DNA of 64,000 nt from Mya arenaria (GCF_026914265.1 NC_069129.1:16856945-16920944); one strand, 5' to 3'. Numbered from the stretch's first letter, positions 12,344-24,415 are shown. Made by a program: numbers and translations. The notes: generated from the letters alone by a model not told the origin.

Positions 12344-12430
12344 AAAAAAATACTAACTACTTCTACTGATGTACCGGCATGTAACCTAGGTTGTTTTCGA
12401 TGGAAAATGACCGGGGTGTTCCGAATAATG
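12344..12430 (+). repeat. Third copy of the gatgtaccggcat / ccgaggttg repeat end
   Basis: Direct, diverged copy of 11103-11190, sharing aaaaaatac, actactt, gatgtaccggcat, aggttgtttt and the gttccgaat end. Confidence 0.7.
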
Positions 12431-13009
12431 TGTTATCATTGTAACAAACGTTTTATTTACATTTAACAAAATGATTTGTTTCGATGCCTGACTCGACGAA
12501 CATAAACGAGTTCCTTTAAACCAAAAGCTTGTCTGTCAGAACAAACAAGAAATAATGCTATTAAATGAATCATCCGATGACTTGGCTTATATTATATTAC
12601 ACAAAGCCAAACTAATGTGCATTTTATCAAACGAAATCTTTTTCGTCCATTGTTTTCACGTTATCACTCCTAGTCTTTTCAAGTGCTCACAAGGACAAGC
12701 AATACTGCCCTGAATTGGGATAGATTGAGGAAAAATGTAAAAACCAGCACAGTGTAAGTGTTAAGTAAACAAACAAATTAGGTAATAAAATAAGGAAAGG
12801 AGGAACGGGCGAGGCGAGCTAGTCGTACTAAGTTTCAAGATTTTACCCAACATGTTTAAAATATCTTATAGCTAAAAGGCGCGTAGCTGCCTATACGCGA
12901 GTACGCGGCTGAATACACATGATTCTGACAAAAAAAAACAGCCAAAATTGCAGTATGCGTACTTGACTACATGATTCTAAAACCGTCCATTTTCTAGTCC
13001 TAAGTAAAG

Positions 13010-13200
13010 CAACTCAGAACGCCCAGAATGCACAAGACTGCACCATGGTTTTCAAAATAATCCGAGGGGGCATGTCCCTGGACCCCCCCCCCTTGCATAC
13101 ATTATGCATTATATGAATCCACATGAATAAAGGGCTAGCTACGCCCCTGGTGTATAACCTGTTTCGCTTTCTCCGCCCAGCTTGATCTTTGAGATTGTAT
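13010..13200. repeat. Probable dispersed repeat (C-run / gctacgcccctgg type)
   Basis: Contains gggggcatgtccctgg, a run of nine C, and ggctagctacgcccctgg, a combination I associate with dispersed repeats in marine invertebrate genomes. A related GC-rich fragment, ggaggggtccacccc, is near 63750. Assignment is by recollection only. Confidence 0.4.
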
Positions 13201-13559
13201 CTTATATGTTGTAAATGTCTTAGACCCAATTTGAGAAGGCGGGGAACCAAATTAAATGTCATTTCTGTAAAATTGTTAAACTACAAATCTTAATAACGAC
13301 TAGTCTTGGTACTAATCAAAGACTGAAAATGTAGGTTATAATTCAACAGTAATCTCTGCTGCCTACCAAATGTTCGCATTTTAAATGATTGAAAATGTTC
13401 ATGTTCATTGTACATGTATAGATTATGTTTGTATATTTTCTATATGTTCGAGAGGACCTAAATGCATTGTTAGAATAATCGGAATTGAGGAATGGCCACT
13501 TAAATAATTTATAATTAAAAACAATATGCAACCACAGATATGGCACTTGAGTTGCTTTT

Positions 13560-14690
13560 GCCAACCGAGGGAGACAAGAACTAGTCTCACCCCGCCCCCC
13601 AATTTGAATTATTACCCGTCTTTGGGAAACTTCCCCCAGGCAAATCTACCAACAATAATGACCCTCATTGCCCTCCCTCTAAGAGTGCGGACTCTGCAGA
13701 CCCCACCGGCGGTGTGACTACATCATCCTCTGAATTAGGCACCTTAACCTTCATATTTGCCCCATTTTCAGTTAGAGATACCATGACAACGAATGGTTGA
13801 ACCTGTACCAGGCGTGGATCAGACACAGAAACAGCCTGTTTGGCCAAACGTTACCTGGGAGAATTCTCTGAACTTTATTTTGGGCCCGGAGACTGTTCAG
13901 CCTCGGCAAAAATGAAATCTCTACTCTTGTACGACAGATAAAGCACCCATCCCTTTTCCAAAAGGACGGACCCCCGAACGTGCCCCACCCCTCTCGAAGT
14001 TACTACCAGAGGAAGCATTTCTACCTCTCTGAGCTAACCATTTGACCGACAAATTGGCATTATTTGCACAAACAAACCTAGCTACCCGCCTCTCAGACTT
14101 CAAATACTTTCCAATTAGAGGACCATCAAACTGCACCCCCACGGTTTATCTAACTTGGGCCTTCCTAACTTTCGCCCCCGGGGCTGCATGATTCAGGTTC
14201 AACCATCTCGTCATTATGAACCACGTCAAATCTCCCCCTTCGTGCGTACTCTAATTCCTATTAGGGCTTGGCCACCTCCAATTCCCTTGGTCGGCCTCCT
14301 GGTGTTACCAGAAAATCCGATAAGTTCAAGTTCAACCCAGCCGGTAGAGTCGTAGGAATATAAGTAATCCCCTAACATGTGTCTTAACCACTACCTACAG
14401 GTGTGAAACTCAGATACCTCCCCTCAGATTCTATAAACCCATAGAACCATGCAATCACCCACAGGGGTCATATTCCCCCGCGTATTCCGCCCCATAGATC
14501 GCGGTCCATTGACGGAGTTAAGGTAAAAACCCTAAGTTAACACCCGATCCTGGACGTGGCGAACCAATAGCAACATTTTAATGCCCAATTCTCTGCACTG
14601 CTGACCCGATTCCCCTGACGCGGTACATGACACATTGCCCTAACCGGTACTTGGGATCTGTATGACTGAGATAGATCCCGAGGATAATTC
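13560..14690. other. C-rich block of foreign composition, unidentified
   Basis: This 1.1-kb block is far richer in C on the plus strand than its AT-rich surroundings and ends abruptly at the right 175-bp repeat (14698). Minus-strand frames (13665-13847 and 13921-14142) are short. The second is rich in Arg, Gly and Ser at its end (RGGARSGVRPFGKG), which recalls a gag-type basic tail, but there is no defining motif. It is probably a fragment of an inserted element. Confidence 0.35.
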
Positions 14691-14697
14691 AGGTATT

Positions 14698-14870
14698 CAC
14701 AAAATGACTAAAAGAAATACAGCTATTTTACAAGCTGGTCTCATCAAAACACATTATTCAACAAAAAGTATCTTAACTGGTGCAGATTGCCATAGTGGTT
14801 AAGTGTTCAGAGTTTCATGCAAATATTATCTATTATCTATTTCAATCATGTTATGATATACACTGGAGTA
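14698..14870 (+). repeat. 175-bp direct repeat, right copy
   Basis: Right-hand partner of 10873-11048, in the same orientation. The word ttgccatagtggttaag inside it resembles a tRNA A box, but no B box follows at the right spacing. Confidence 0.88.
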
Positions 14871-15380
14871 TACACTTTATATAGCATTCTGTGTTTAAAC
14901 ATGAGCCAGTAAAAGTAAAAATAAATGTATTTAGAAATATCAAAAGATTCACATAATTTCTATAAAAGATAGTATGAAGGTTTACATGATCAACAATGGT
15001 AGTGTGTGTTTTATATTTTATCATAAGTTTGAATAAATGTATCATTTCAACTTTCCTATATAATTCAAAAGTGTTTTAATCCTTAGAGGAAACATGTACA
15101 ACTGGATATACATCACAGTTGAAATACATATATTTTTGAAAAATCTAATGCTAATGGCTTTTAAATGCAAAATCAAACTTAAAAAAAAGGAAAAAGAAAT
15201 TTCAAATATTAAATGAAGATTACACACAAATGCCTCACTGCCTATTTAACCGTTTAAAGTATTATGTTGTATTGGGATATGCAATTAATTTCAGGTTCTG
15301 TTTAAATATATTTGTAGTTATCTGTTGGGTCTGGTATCTCCAGTGTATGTAGGTATAATGTACTGTTCTGACAAAGTCTC

Positions 15381-17021
15381 CTAAATCACACTGGAACCTT
15401 TAAGGTGAGTATCTTGAAGACTGACCGTGAGCATATTCTTGATGTTTGAAACATTGTGATTTCTCAGTGTCCTGAAAAAGACAAAAAGTTATAAAATATT
15501 GTTTAATACAGCACAATATAATACATTTATGAAAACGCCTTTTAATGGTTAAACTACAAGTAACACATAATTTACATTCCCATTTTTCAACTGAAATAGT
15601 ATGCATATTTTATGATAATTATTGTCTTTTGAAAAAAGAAATAAGTGGGGTATTTAAGAAAACATGTAAACACCATTCTGGTCACATTTTATTTCTTGTT
15701 TAATGTTCATATAAGTTAAATAACAATTATGTTATACCAGTTAACTGCTCAAAGTAAGATGCCCAACATCATCTTATTGTATTATTCATAAAATTTGTTA
15801 ATATCCTATTGCATTTTATCATTTCCTACCTACTTTTACACTGCTCTCCATTGCCATCTTGAAGCATTCCTGGTAGTTTTTTATCATAAGCCTGAAATAA
15901 TTAACTAAAACAAATATTTAACAAGCAAAAAAACTAAATAAATGAAAACATATTATATCAATAAGCATTTGTACATAGCCTGTACATTAACTGCAGATAT
16001 ATAATATGGTTTTGCAGTTCAGTTTCTACATTAGTCCTTATGTGTTCATATGTTGAATATACCTCTTATATTATTCATAAAACCAACATTAGAATTTAAT
16101 TCCCTTTTCCATACCATTATTAAACAGAGGTCAATGAAGAGCACAGCATTTTCCACCAAGACCATGACACTTCTGCTGTCAATTTTCATTTCAGTTTTTA
16201 TTGTACACTTGGCATCAAATGGTATGACTGAAAAAGACAAGATTTAACCTTTGTCAGTTGAAAACTCACATATGTACTATACTACAGAGTTCTACATAAA
16301 CCATAGGATACCTTACTAAAACAAGTTTCAATTACAAGTAAAGGTGAACTAAAATGATTACGTTGTCACCTAAAAGTGTTCATGGTATTTAAGTAGTCAA
16401 TAATATATATTTATATATATTTAGCACCAGTTTTAGATTAGTTCTGGCTTCCATAACTTTAATGTTGATATTTATTTTTTTGATGTTTATACATCCAAAA
16501 AGGTAATATATAACGTGTTCGCTGAAGTTCTTTAGCTAGTTTAAGATGTGCAAAAATAAGAAAAATAATAATGTTATATCATGACATGATAAAATGGTAA
16601 CACTGTTTAATAATTCACTGACTACATGCCACAAAGACCGGTAATATTACAACAAAATATGTACAGACATTTATTTATCCGAATTAAAAACCATCCGAAA
16701 TAGAAGAATTCAAGAAAATGTTTTACATAACATATAAAACAGCAATGGAGCCAAATCAAATTCTACATCATATTCAATGTTTTAGATGTACACAATATCA
16801 GCACATTTACTAAATATAACAAAAAGCTTACATCTTCTACAGTTAAAATCCTTTTTTTGACAGAACGGCGAAAATAGAACATTGTCGTACTGTTTTCAGC
16901 TATTTTTAGACATAGTTTATAAGTTCCACACCAGCGAACATGCTACACGCAATATTAAACTCTCAAATGTTGGTAAAAAGTAAAAGTATACTTTGATATG
17001 GCGAAAATCTTCATCCGCCAT
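15381..17021 (-). CDS. Predicted five-exon gene, 117 aa, unknown function
   Basis: Assembled by me from splice signals on the minus strand: exon 1 16992-17021 (ATG in an AAG-ATGG context, MADEDFRHIK), exon 2 16832-16889, exon 3 16115-16227, exon 4 15830-15891, exon 5 15381-15471 ending in TAG. All four introns are GT...AG. Phases (0, 1, 0, 2) agree across every junction and no in-frame stop appears. Exons 3-5 follow good pyrimidine tracts (tctttttcag, attatttcag); the exon 2 acceptor is weaker. The protein begins acidic (MADED). It has Cys residues in SPFCQKKDFNCRR, a hydrophobic helix around VLVENAVLFIDLCLIM, and a basic, Ser- and Asn-rich C-terminus. I recognise no family. The start lies 171 bp inside the right end of the 9574-17192 element, so the promoter would sit in that element's end. 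Confidence is moderate because short exons can be chained by chance. Confidence 0.45.
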
Positions 17022-17192
17022 CTTGATCGTTAAGTTAACGAGTGCCTCTTACTGGTCGTAGGTTTACGAGCAAAATTAACGATAAAGCAGGTGCACGTTG
17101 CGTCTCTGAAACGGTGCCGATCGGTAATTTTGGTCGTACTACCAAAATCAGCTAACGATCGCCTTAACGATCGTCTCTGAAACGCGCCCCAG

Positions 17193-18380
17193 GAATGTTA
17201 TTAATAAATGAATGTCGTTATGGACATTGAAAATATTTATAATAAAATATTTAATTATAAATAAAAAGGGTTTTTTCGACGTTCGTTGTTTTGGATGGCA
17301 TGCTATTTTCGGAATTAATTCTTTATATATTTTGTTTTTTGAATTATTTGAAACAGGTTGGAGATCACAAAAGCAATGAACGATAATAGAACACAAAGAT
17401 AGCATTGTTAAATAAATATATTTATGAATTGTCGAGAATTATATGTAGACTAACAGTGATATGATTTCAAACTGGTACACTTTTAACAAGCTTTATTATT
17501 AACAAACTATTGCTACACATCCAGTATCATTTACAAACGAAGTGAAATTAATACTATTTAGAGTATATAACGACTTTTTGAAAATATTCACATGCATTCC
17601 AATGAGTATTAATGTTATCGTTTGTTCATATGTTTAATTTCGATTGTATATATTATAGCATGAAATATTGACAATGTTGTGTCGATTTAGGAAGCTACTT
17701 ACGTATTTCGATTTATTTTTTACCGACTCAATTAGTTGAACATGCTACGACGTCTTCATTTGGTAAAGTTTATACGAAATAATGTGTTTCGTAAACTTTT
17801 TGGATAATCATAAGTCGACATGATTATTACATAGCGTTTTATAATCAATCACATCGACATTAAACAATTTAAAATGACCTCTTCGTCACACACGACAGAT
17901 GTTTTTATAGGTTTTATAGAATACAGTTAACTACACAATATAAACATGTATATATTGACACAAGAGCCATTGGAAATGGTATCTCGGACAGAACTGACAA
18001 TATGGACAACAATTGAGAAAGACGCTGAAAGGAAACAAAGCGCAAATAATTATATAAACCTAACAATTTCTAAGGAAGTAAAGTTTTTTTCTGTACGTAC
18101 CTTTGACATCATTATCGCTAAAGTTTAAACACAATACCCAAATAGGGTGAAACATCTGAAAGACATTTCGAAAAGTTAAACTTTATAATGCTCAGTTTTA
18201 TTTTAAACTGGAAATATACTACACAAGCTGTATTCAATTATACCAAACACATCTAAAATAGATAAATTCGAACTTCTATAGAATTATATTTTGAACAAGT
18301 TTTATCAGAGGAATTTGGCCGATTTCGATTTAATTTTCATTCGTTTGTTATACTTTTAACATTTCTGTTCGGTACCATGA
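17193..18380. other. No gene seen
   Basis: AT-rich sequence between the inverted-ended element and the LINE. Only short frames without recognisable motifs or splice context. Confidence 0.6.
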
Positions 18381-18389
18381 TTTTTTTAA

Positions 18390-21300
18390 GGTCGGACATA
18401 CATGATTTAAAACAAGATATTGTAAACACCCAGTTTGATATGAAGGCTGTTTGGGTGTAAAGATGTTGACTCGCGAGTAAATAAAGTAAATGAAAGGCAA
18501 AATCGTAATGACAGGAAAATATCCAACTTAGAGACTGATATTAAAAAAACAACAAATGTATGAGACAGAAATGCTACAATTGGATATTGATGCAGTACAT
18601 TAAGATTGTGATCAAAATTTTGATAATATTTTTTTAGTATCGACCTGGCAGTTGACAGGTTGGAAAAGGTTAAATTAAATATTAAAGCAAATATAAGGGT
18701 TTTTGGCTTGCCAGAGTCCGCAGATGAAAATAGAATCAGGTTGAAATTACAAGTTTTTAACTCTGTAATGCAAATAGCCTGTCCTGCTATTGAATGGCCT
18801 ACAAACTCAATACTGGATACATACAGGGTAGGGAAACCTGCGGATTATAACAGAACTGTAATTGATACATTCAAACACGCAGAAAGCAAATTTAATATTT
18901 TTGCGGGTAGAGAGAATCTCCGAAGTAACGCTATAAAAGTTGCAAATGACCTTACGACGCGTGAAAAGGAGTCGCTTTATAAATTAAAACAGAAGGGGCA
19001 AACGGGGTATTATTATAAGGGTAAACTTCAGATACGGGCCAACAAAATACAAGACTCTGACGTTGTGAAAACTCGAATCGTTAGGCTGGCACATAGAAGT
19101 CGCGACCAGCAAGTTAATACAGAGCAGCTGACTCAGAGTGACGCTGTTGAAATGGAGACTGAAGCTGCGCCAGACATTGTTCACGCTGAAGACTAAGGGG
19201 ATGGTCAAGGCTCTTATATTAAGAACTGTGGCATAAAATATATTTCTTGTGGAATTTATAGTAAACTTAGTAATGCAGAATTTATAGAATACTTGATTTC
19301 ATTTGATATTGTATGTCTACAAGAAACTTGGTGTTTAGATCTTAATGATAGCCAACATATTTTACCTGGATATATTTGTTATTTTCGTCCTGCCAAACAG
19401 TCTTCTAAAGCTGGTAAAAATTTGGGGGACTAGTGATATATGTAAAACATGTTAAACGTATTTGTGATGATTTCATATTCGGAATTATACTTGTTTTTAA
19501 AAAGGCTTTATTATCCTCCCCCTTCGTCTTCTTTTTATGATGCTAAAACATGTAATGGATTGGTCTAGTTTGTGTAATAGCGAATGTAAATTACAGAGAT
19601 ATGATCTGATGCTGTGTGGAGATTTAAATGCTCGAACTGGTTTATCTAAAAAAAAATTGTTGATGTAAATTTTAATGTTCCATTATTCGCTAATTCGGAA
19701 TCTATATTTGTGAATGATATAACTGTAGATCGTTATTTTAAAGACACTACTGTTAATACTTATGGAAAAGTGCTTTTACAGTTATGTATATCATACTCCT
19801 TATATATTATTAATGGTCGTATTGGGGATGATAAAGGTGTAGTTGATTTTTCATACCACGGTAATATAGGATCGAGCGTTGTAGATTATTTTATATGCAG
19901 TCATAGTTTGTTTCACATATGTAATAATATTCAAATAGATGATAACCCGGAAAGTGATAATGTGCTGGTAAATTTGTGCCTTGGTAACAATCTAAATGCA
20001 GATTGTGTTATTAAAGGCAAATGTGAGTTTATTAGCAAAATATGTTTAGATGAGAATAACTGTGAGCAGTTCCAAGAGGTGTTAAGACAGAGTATACTCA
20101 GTGGTGATTTTAAAGCGATTGATGATATGATGGAATTAAATTCTGCAAACCTTAGTAAATTAGTTGAAGAGTTTCAAAAATACATATTAATCATTTCTGA
20201 TCAATTTGTTCAACAAATTAGAAACCCTAAGAAGCCTAAATTATGTTTGAACTGGTTTGATAATGTAAAGAAATGTAAAGAATTGAAACGTGCTGCGGTA
20301 CGAAGTCTAAGATTGTACAGATCGACGAAATCCATGACTAGATTATTTGAGTATAAGTTAGTGAGATCTAAATATAAATCTGTTTGTAGATATAAAAACT
20401 TGCAGTGCCAAAACCGCACAGCTTTTGGGCTTTAAATGTCAATGACTAATCCCAAGTTATTTTGGGATAAAATTAAACTTTTAACAGGACAACAAATGCC
20501 TTATCCGGAAATAAGTGGGGAGGAATGGCTAAACCATTTAAACAAATATTTCAACCTGAGACTGAAGCAGGTAATGATAATCGTATTGTCAGCAATTATA
20601 ACAATGATGTTGACAGCATAGATAATAACATATTAAATTCCAAAATTGAAGCTTATGAAATAAGGAGGCAGTTAATGATTTAAAGTTTCATAAGGCTTCC
20701 GCCGGTGAGCTACAAGCCGGTCATTTTAAATATGGTTTATATTATTTGTTACCATATATGATTCACATTTTAATCGTATATTTATGTCTGGGCAATTTCC
20801 AAGAATCTGGACTCTGTCTATCATTGTACCAGGACATAAGAAGGGAAATTATGATAATCCTGATAATTATAGAGGCATAGCCCTTGTAGAAGTGTTCAGC
20901 TAAATATATATAAGTATTCTGAATAAAAGACTTACATTTTTTACACAAGTTTATAACACTATAAAAGAGTCCCAAGCAGGTTTTAGATGTGGTTACAGCA
21001 CAGTTGATAATGCTTTTGTCTTATATTCTGTTGTAAAGCAAATACTAATGTAAAAAGGGCAACAAATTATGTGTCGCTATTCAACAAATTTATACTGATG
21101 TTAAAATGTGTATTAGATTAAAGGAAGGCGTTACTGGGCCATTTAGTTGCCCAATTGGTTTAAGGCACGGTTGTAATTTAAGCCCGATTTTGATTTCAAT
21201 GTTTATAAATGAGTTGAATGATTACATAGAAAGATGTGGGACACATGGTGTTCAGCTGTCTCCGTCCGATATACTACTGTTCCTTATTATGTTTGCGGAT

Positions 21301-21480
21301 GATGTTGCGCTATTGTCGAATACAGTTATCGGTCTGCAAAGGCAGTTAAATTCCCTTTTGTTTATTTTGTTCTGATAATAAAATGCAAGTAAATATTAAT
21401 AAGACAAAAACTTTGGTATTTAAAAGAGCAGTTATCTCGAAATGAAAAGTGGAACTATAATAATGAATATTTATGCAAAA
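18390..21480 (+). mobile_element. Decayed LINE with ORF1, endonuclease and RT
   Basis: Order on the plus strand: a coiled-coil-like leader (18390-18650), ORF1 (18660-19196), then endonuclease pieces (FDIVCLQETW near 19300, LMLCGDLNARTG near 19610, a decayed SDH-like region near 19945). A linker follows (19950-20430), then RT pieces: GQFPRIWTLSIIVPGHKKG and NPDNYRGIAL near 20790-20885, SQAGFR near 20970, GLRHGCNLSPILISMFINEL near 21160, and the catalytic FADDVALLSN near 21293. Stops and frame changes separate the pieces, so it is inactive. It covers almost the whole coding length of a two-ORF LINE. The 3' end fades near 21480 with no clear poly-A tail. Confidence 0.85.
18660..19196 (+). CDS. 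LINE ORF1 RNA-binding protein, 3' part open
   Basis: Open frame of 178 residues. NIRVFGLPES resembles the start of the RRM-like fold of ORF1 proteins, followed by YRVGKP, a VIDTFKHAESKFNIFAGR segment (fits the usual strand-helix with R..LR), NDLTTREKESLYKLKQKG, and a C-terminal GYYYKGKLQI typical of the ORF1 C-terminal domain. The Glu- and Asp-rich tail ends at TAA. Coding relics with coiled-coil character continue upstream to about 18390, so the ATG at 18660 is probably not the original start. The protein would coat the element RNA and act as a chaperone in target-primed reverse transcription. Confidence 0.7.
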   Translation: MEKVKLNIKANIRVFGLPESADENRIRLKLQVFNSVMQIACPAIEWPTNSILDTYRVGKPADYNRTVIDTFKHAESKFNIFAGRENLRSNAIKVANDLTTREKESLYKLKQKGQTGYYYKGKLQIRANKIQDSDVVKTRIVRLAHRSRDQQVNTEQLTQSDAVEMETEAAPDIVHAED

Positions 21481-21499
21481 ACCTACAAAAACAAGCTCA

Positions 21500-21880
21500 G
21501 TAAAAAAAGTTTAAACATAAACCCGGTTTAGTGGCAATGGGCAAACGCCAAAGACATAAAACACAAAATCACAAACAAGAAACATAGAAGAACAGCAATA
21601 AACTCCACAAACAGCACAGTGCATACATACTATATATATGAAAATAGGTATGTTTATCAATAATTGTTAGGTACCTCTTTGGAACGGTCAGTAAAATGTA
21701 AATTTACTGGGGGTTTAAACCAGTTTATGTGCACAAACCTCACTCTTATCCCAACAAACCTTAGTAAAGATAAAACGCAAAAGGTAATTCTTATCAAAGT
21801 ATGCAGGAACTTGAGGAAACGTATCAATAAAACAAATCATAATAAACGTATAGGTAAACCCAAAGTACTTTTATGATTAC
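21500..21880 (+). repeat. Probable dispersed repeat downstream of the LINE
   Basis: Contains gtggcaatgggcaaacgcc, a tract of cacaaacagcacagtgc type words and a cctcactcttatcccaac segment that I associate with dispersed repeats of bivalve genomes. The single open frame (21664-21876) is Lys- and Asn-rich with no motif. Confidence 0.4.
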
Positions 21881-22319
21881 AGATCCCAACTCTATCTGCA
21901 GACGGAGGGAAACAATTCAGAGCACCTTATGCAAAAACTTTTCAAAGATACGATGCAGTCATCGTTAGAAACTATAAACAACCCACACAGTCTGCCTTAT
22001 AAAATAAAAGGTTTAAAACTGTGTGATCATAGAGTTTCATAATAAAAAGCATCATTGTACTAAAACTGGGAACAAAGAAGGAAAACAATATTAAAAATAA
22101 AAGCGACTTGCATTTGCTAATCTTTCCTTCCAAATGATTTGAAAATGTAAAATATTTGAAGAAAATGAAGTCACGTACCAAAACACTCGGTGTCAGCCAA
22201 AAACGTTTTCGCCATAAACGGTTTTAAAGATAACATGAATTAGCAAAATCTTCATAAAAAATCAAAGGACTGAAAGCTTAGTTATGAAAGGATGCTATAT
22301 TCAACCCTATATTTTGTTT

Positions 22320-23150
22320 CAGGTATTCATCTTCAAAAACTAGAAGGCAAATGCTCTTCAAAATATTGCCTTTATATCCAAAATTTAAATAAAATCCAAG
22401 TAAATCATTAAGTCTATCTGCCCAACTACCTGCTGGAAACATTTTAATTTTACGAATTTTCTTTAAAACATCACCATAAAAATCGGGATTAGCAGTACTA
22501 TCAGCAATGAGCTATTTAAGACTACTATTGTACTTTGATATAAGATTTAATGACCATAAACAAATTTTGAGAAAGTTTTCCTTAATTTATAATATCTGAA
22601 ACACTGTTTTAGAAGTTTGCGTCATAAGTTTACTGCGAGAGCTGAAATTTTTCACATCTGTACATATATTCTACCAAATCTTATCAACTGTGCAATAAAA
22701 ACACCATATGATGATGAACTAGGAACATCACCATCTTAAGAAGGGTAATTAATTATTTTAAAATTAAAATCATCACGTTTATCATAAAGATTGATACTCA
22801 ATATATCTTCCTTTACCTCGAGTTGCAGATCTAAATAGGATGCTTTTAAAACGAATGTCTTAGATTTATTAAGTTGCAATTGTAAAGGGTATATCGAATG
22901 AATGTTATCTGTAAACACAGGATTATCTCAACTTAGAGGCCATAGAGGTAGTATCAGGGTTTACATATGTTGGGATATATTTTAGTAGTACATTGTCGTT
23001 GTACCATGTAACCTTCATCTTTTTGGGGTATTTAAAATAAAAAGAAAAAGAAAAATGATAATCAGGGATTTTATAATTTAAGGTTTCATTATCAATTAAA
23101 GTGTATTTTTTTATAAAACACATTGAACTTCACATTTTATCGTGCAACGT
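22320..23150 (-). mobile_element. Decayed retroelement, 3' half of a reverse transcriptase
   Basis: Minus strand, in order: KSKTFVLKASYLDLQLEV, then INLYDKRDDFNFKIINYP (22736-22918), YGVFIAQLIRFGRI near 22680, YYKLRKTFSKFVYG near 22580, and a decayed tail (NPDFYGDVL-like, near 22480). This order matches a widespread invertebrate RT family (YLDL ... YDKRDDFNF.IVNFP ... YGVYISQLIRY ... KLRKTFTKFYYRY). I am unsure whether it is Penelope-like or another non-LTR group. Several stops and shifts are present. The catalytic half is not seen. Confidence 0.65.
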
Positions 23151-23779
23151 GGGAAAGGAAATATCCAAAGCATTGTACTACATTTTATGAACTGGTCCCT
23201 TAGTTGGAGCAATATCTTGAGCAATATCAAAAATATTATGGGCGCCGACTAAGAAGGGCGCCGACTAATCATGCAAACCTCGTTTCCGCAAAACTACCTA
23301 CGCTCGGTCTTGAATGAACCTTTCTACCACTCTCGGCCATAGAAGATACTTATAATATTGTTACTTCCGAGATACTCTCGGATAATGTTCGTTATGGTAT
23401 TAATCATTATGAAACAGTTTGCATTCATATTATATCAGCAATAACAATAAACAAAGAAAACCAAGAATCATGAACAACATTATCACCTTACGTTTTCGGG
23501 ATTTTTACAGTTGAAATGTGTTTTTAAATAGCGCATATTTTAAAAGGCGCACTTTAAGGTTGATGCAAAACCTTTTTTAATGAAAAAACATGTTTAACCC
23601 TTATGACTGGAAGGATGAAACTAAATCAGTACATGTGTTGTGTACATATAAAATAATATTAGCCTTTATTAATGTTTAAAATTAATAGCTACGTGGCAAC
23701 AAAGTCTCGTGGATTATAAGATTATACTCTTAACGTTTACCGTTGGTTTCATATTCATTGTAAGTATCGTTGACGTGTA

Positions 23780-23930
23780 TGCCGACCGATTAAAACATCC
23801 GACTAATTAAAATATCCGACCCAAGGACACTAGCAGAAACTGGTAACGAGGCTTTTCGAGTGAGTGGCCAAGCAGCGTCGGGCCGAGTTTTTTTTATCTG
23901 CCCTGCATACAACTAAACACTTTTTTGGAT
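23780..23930. repeat. Third relative of the palindromic repeat core
   Basis: Shares atatccgaccca, aactggtaacgaggctttt and the gcagcg / tgccctgcatac words with 4446-4640. It is followed directly by the dispersed repeat at 23985. Confidence 0.6.
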
Positions 23931-23984
23931 TCATTTTGACGTTGTAAATGCCGTGTTGTGCACCGTAAAATAGCGCGTATACGT

Positions 23985-24415
23985 TTTCATCCTGTCTCTT
24001 GCATGCAAATCGGTCATATAACAAGGTACCGTGGAAATTTGATTTCATTTGGATAGTGGACCACGTGCTGTTTATCTACAGTGAGTTGGTCATGTGACCG
24101 CGAAAACGGACTTTTTCTATTCTGGTTTCAGAGGAAAAGCACAAAATAATAAGGTTTCAGTATCTTATCAATAGTCCGCCAACAACCGATCTCAACAAGC
24201 GCTTGCCCAGAAAGTCCCATCACTCGGCATAATAATGCGAATGCAAAGTAAATCGTTCAGAAAATCTACATGTGCAATAACCCTCCTCGCAAATGCTGAA
24301 AACTGTTCAACATTCAACGATATTTAATTTCATTTCTGTAGTGAATGACAAAATCCTACTTACAACAGAAATGAATTATTTCTTTTACGGTGCAGTTCTG
24401 AACATGTTTTGAATT
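23985..24415 (+). repeat. Dispersed repeat, copy 2 (partner at 760-1190)
   Basis: Diverged direct copy of 760-1190, with tcttgcatgcaaatcggtca, ggaccacgt, gttggtcatgtgaccgcg and ccgccaacaaccgat in the same order. Confidence 0.75.

Larger units (their letters stand above)
9574..17192 (-). mobile_element. Candidate 7.6-kb DNA transposon with paired terminal motifs
   Basis: The left end CTGGGGTGCGTTTCAGA (from 9574) and the inverse of the right end, CTGGGGCGCGTTTCAGA (from 17192 on the minus strand), match at 16 of 17 positions. A second matching motif CGTTTCAGARACG lies about 87 bp inside the left end and about 84 bp inside the right end. AACGATAA-type words are frequent in both subterminal zones. 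A spliced minus-strand ORF starts 171 bp inside the right end. I could not find a convincing target duplication (flanks agt / gaa), and I do not recognise a transposase. Alternatives: two related MITEs that happen to face each other, or a non-autonomous element carrying captured DNA. Confidence 0.55.
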
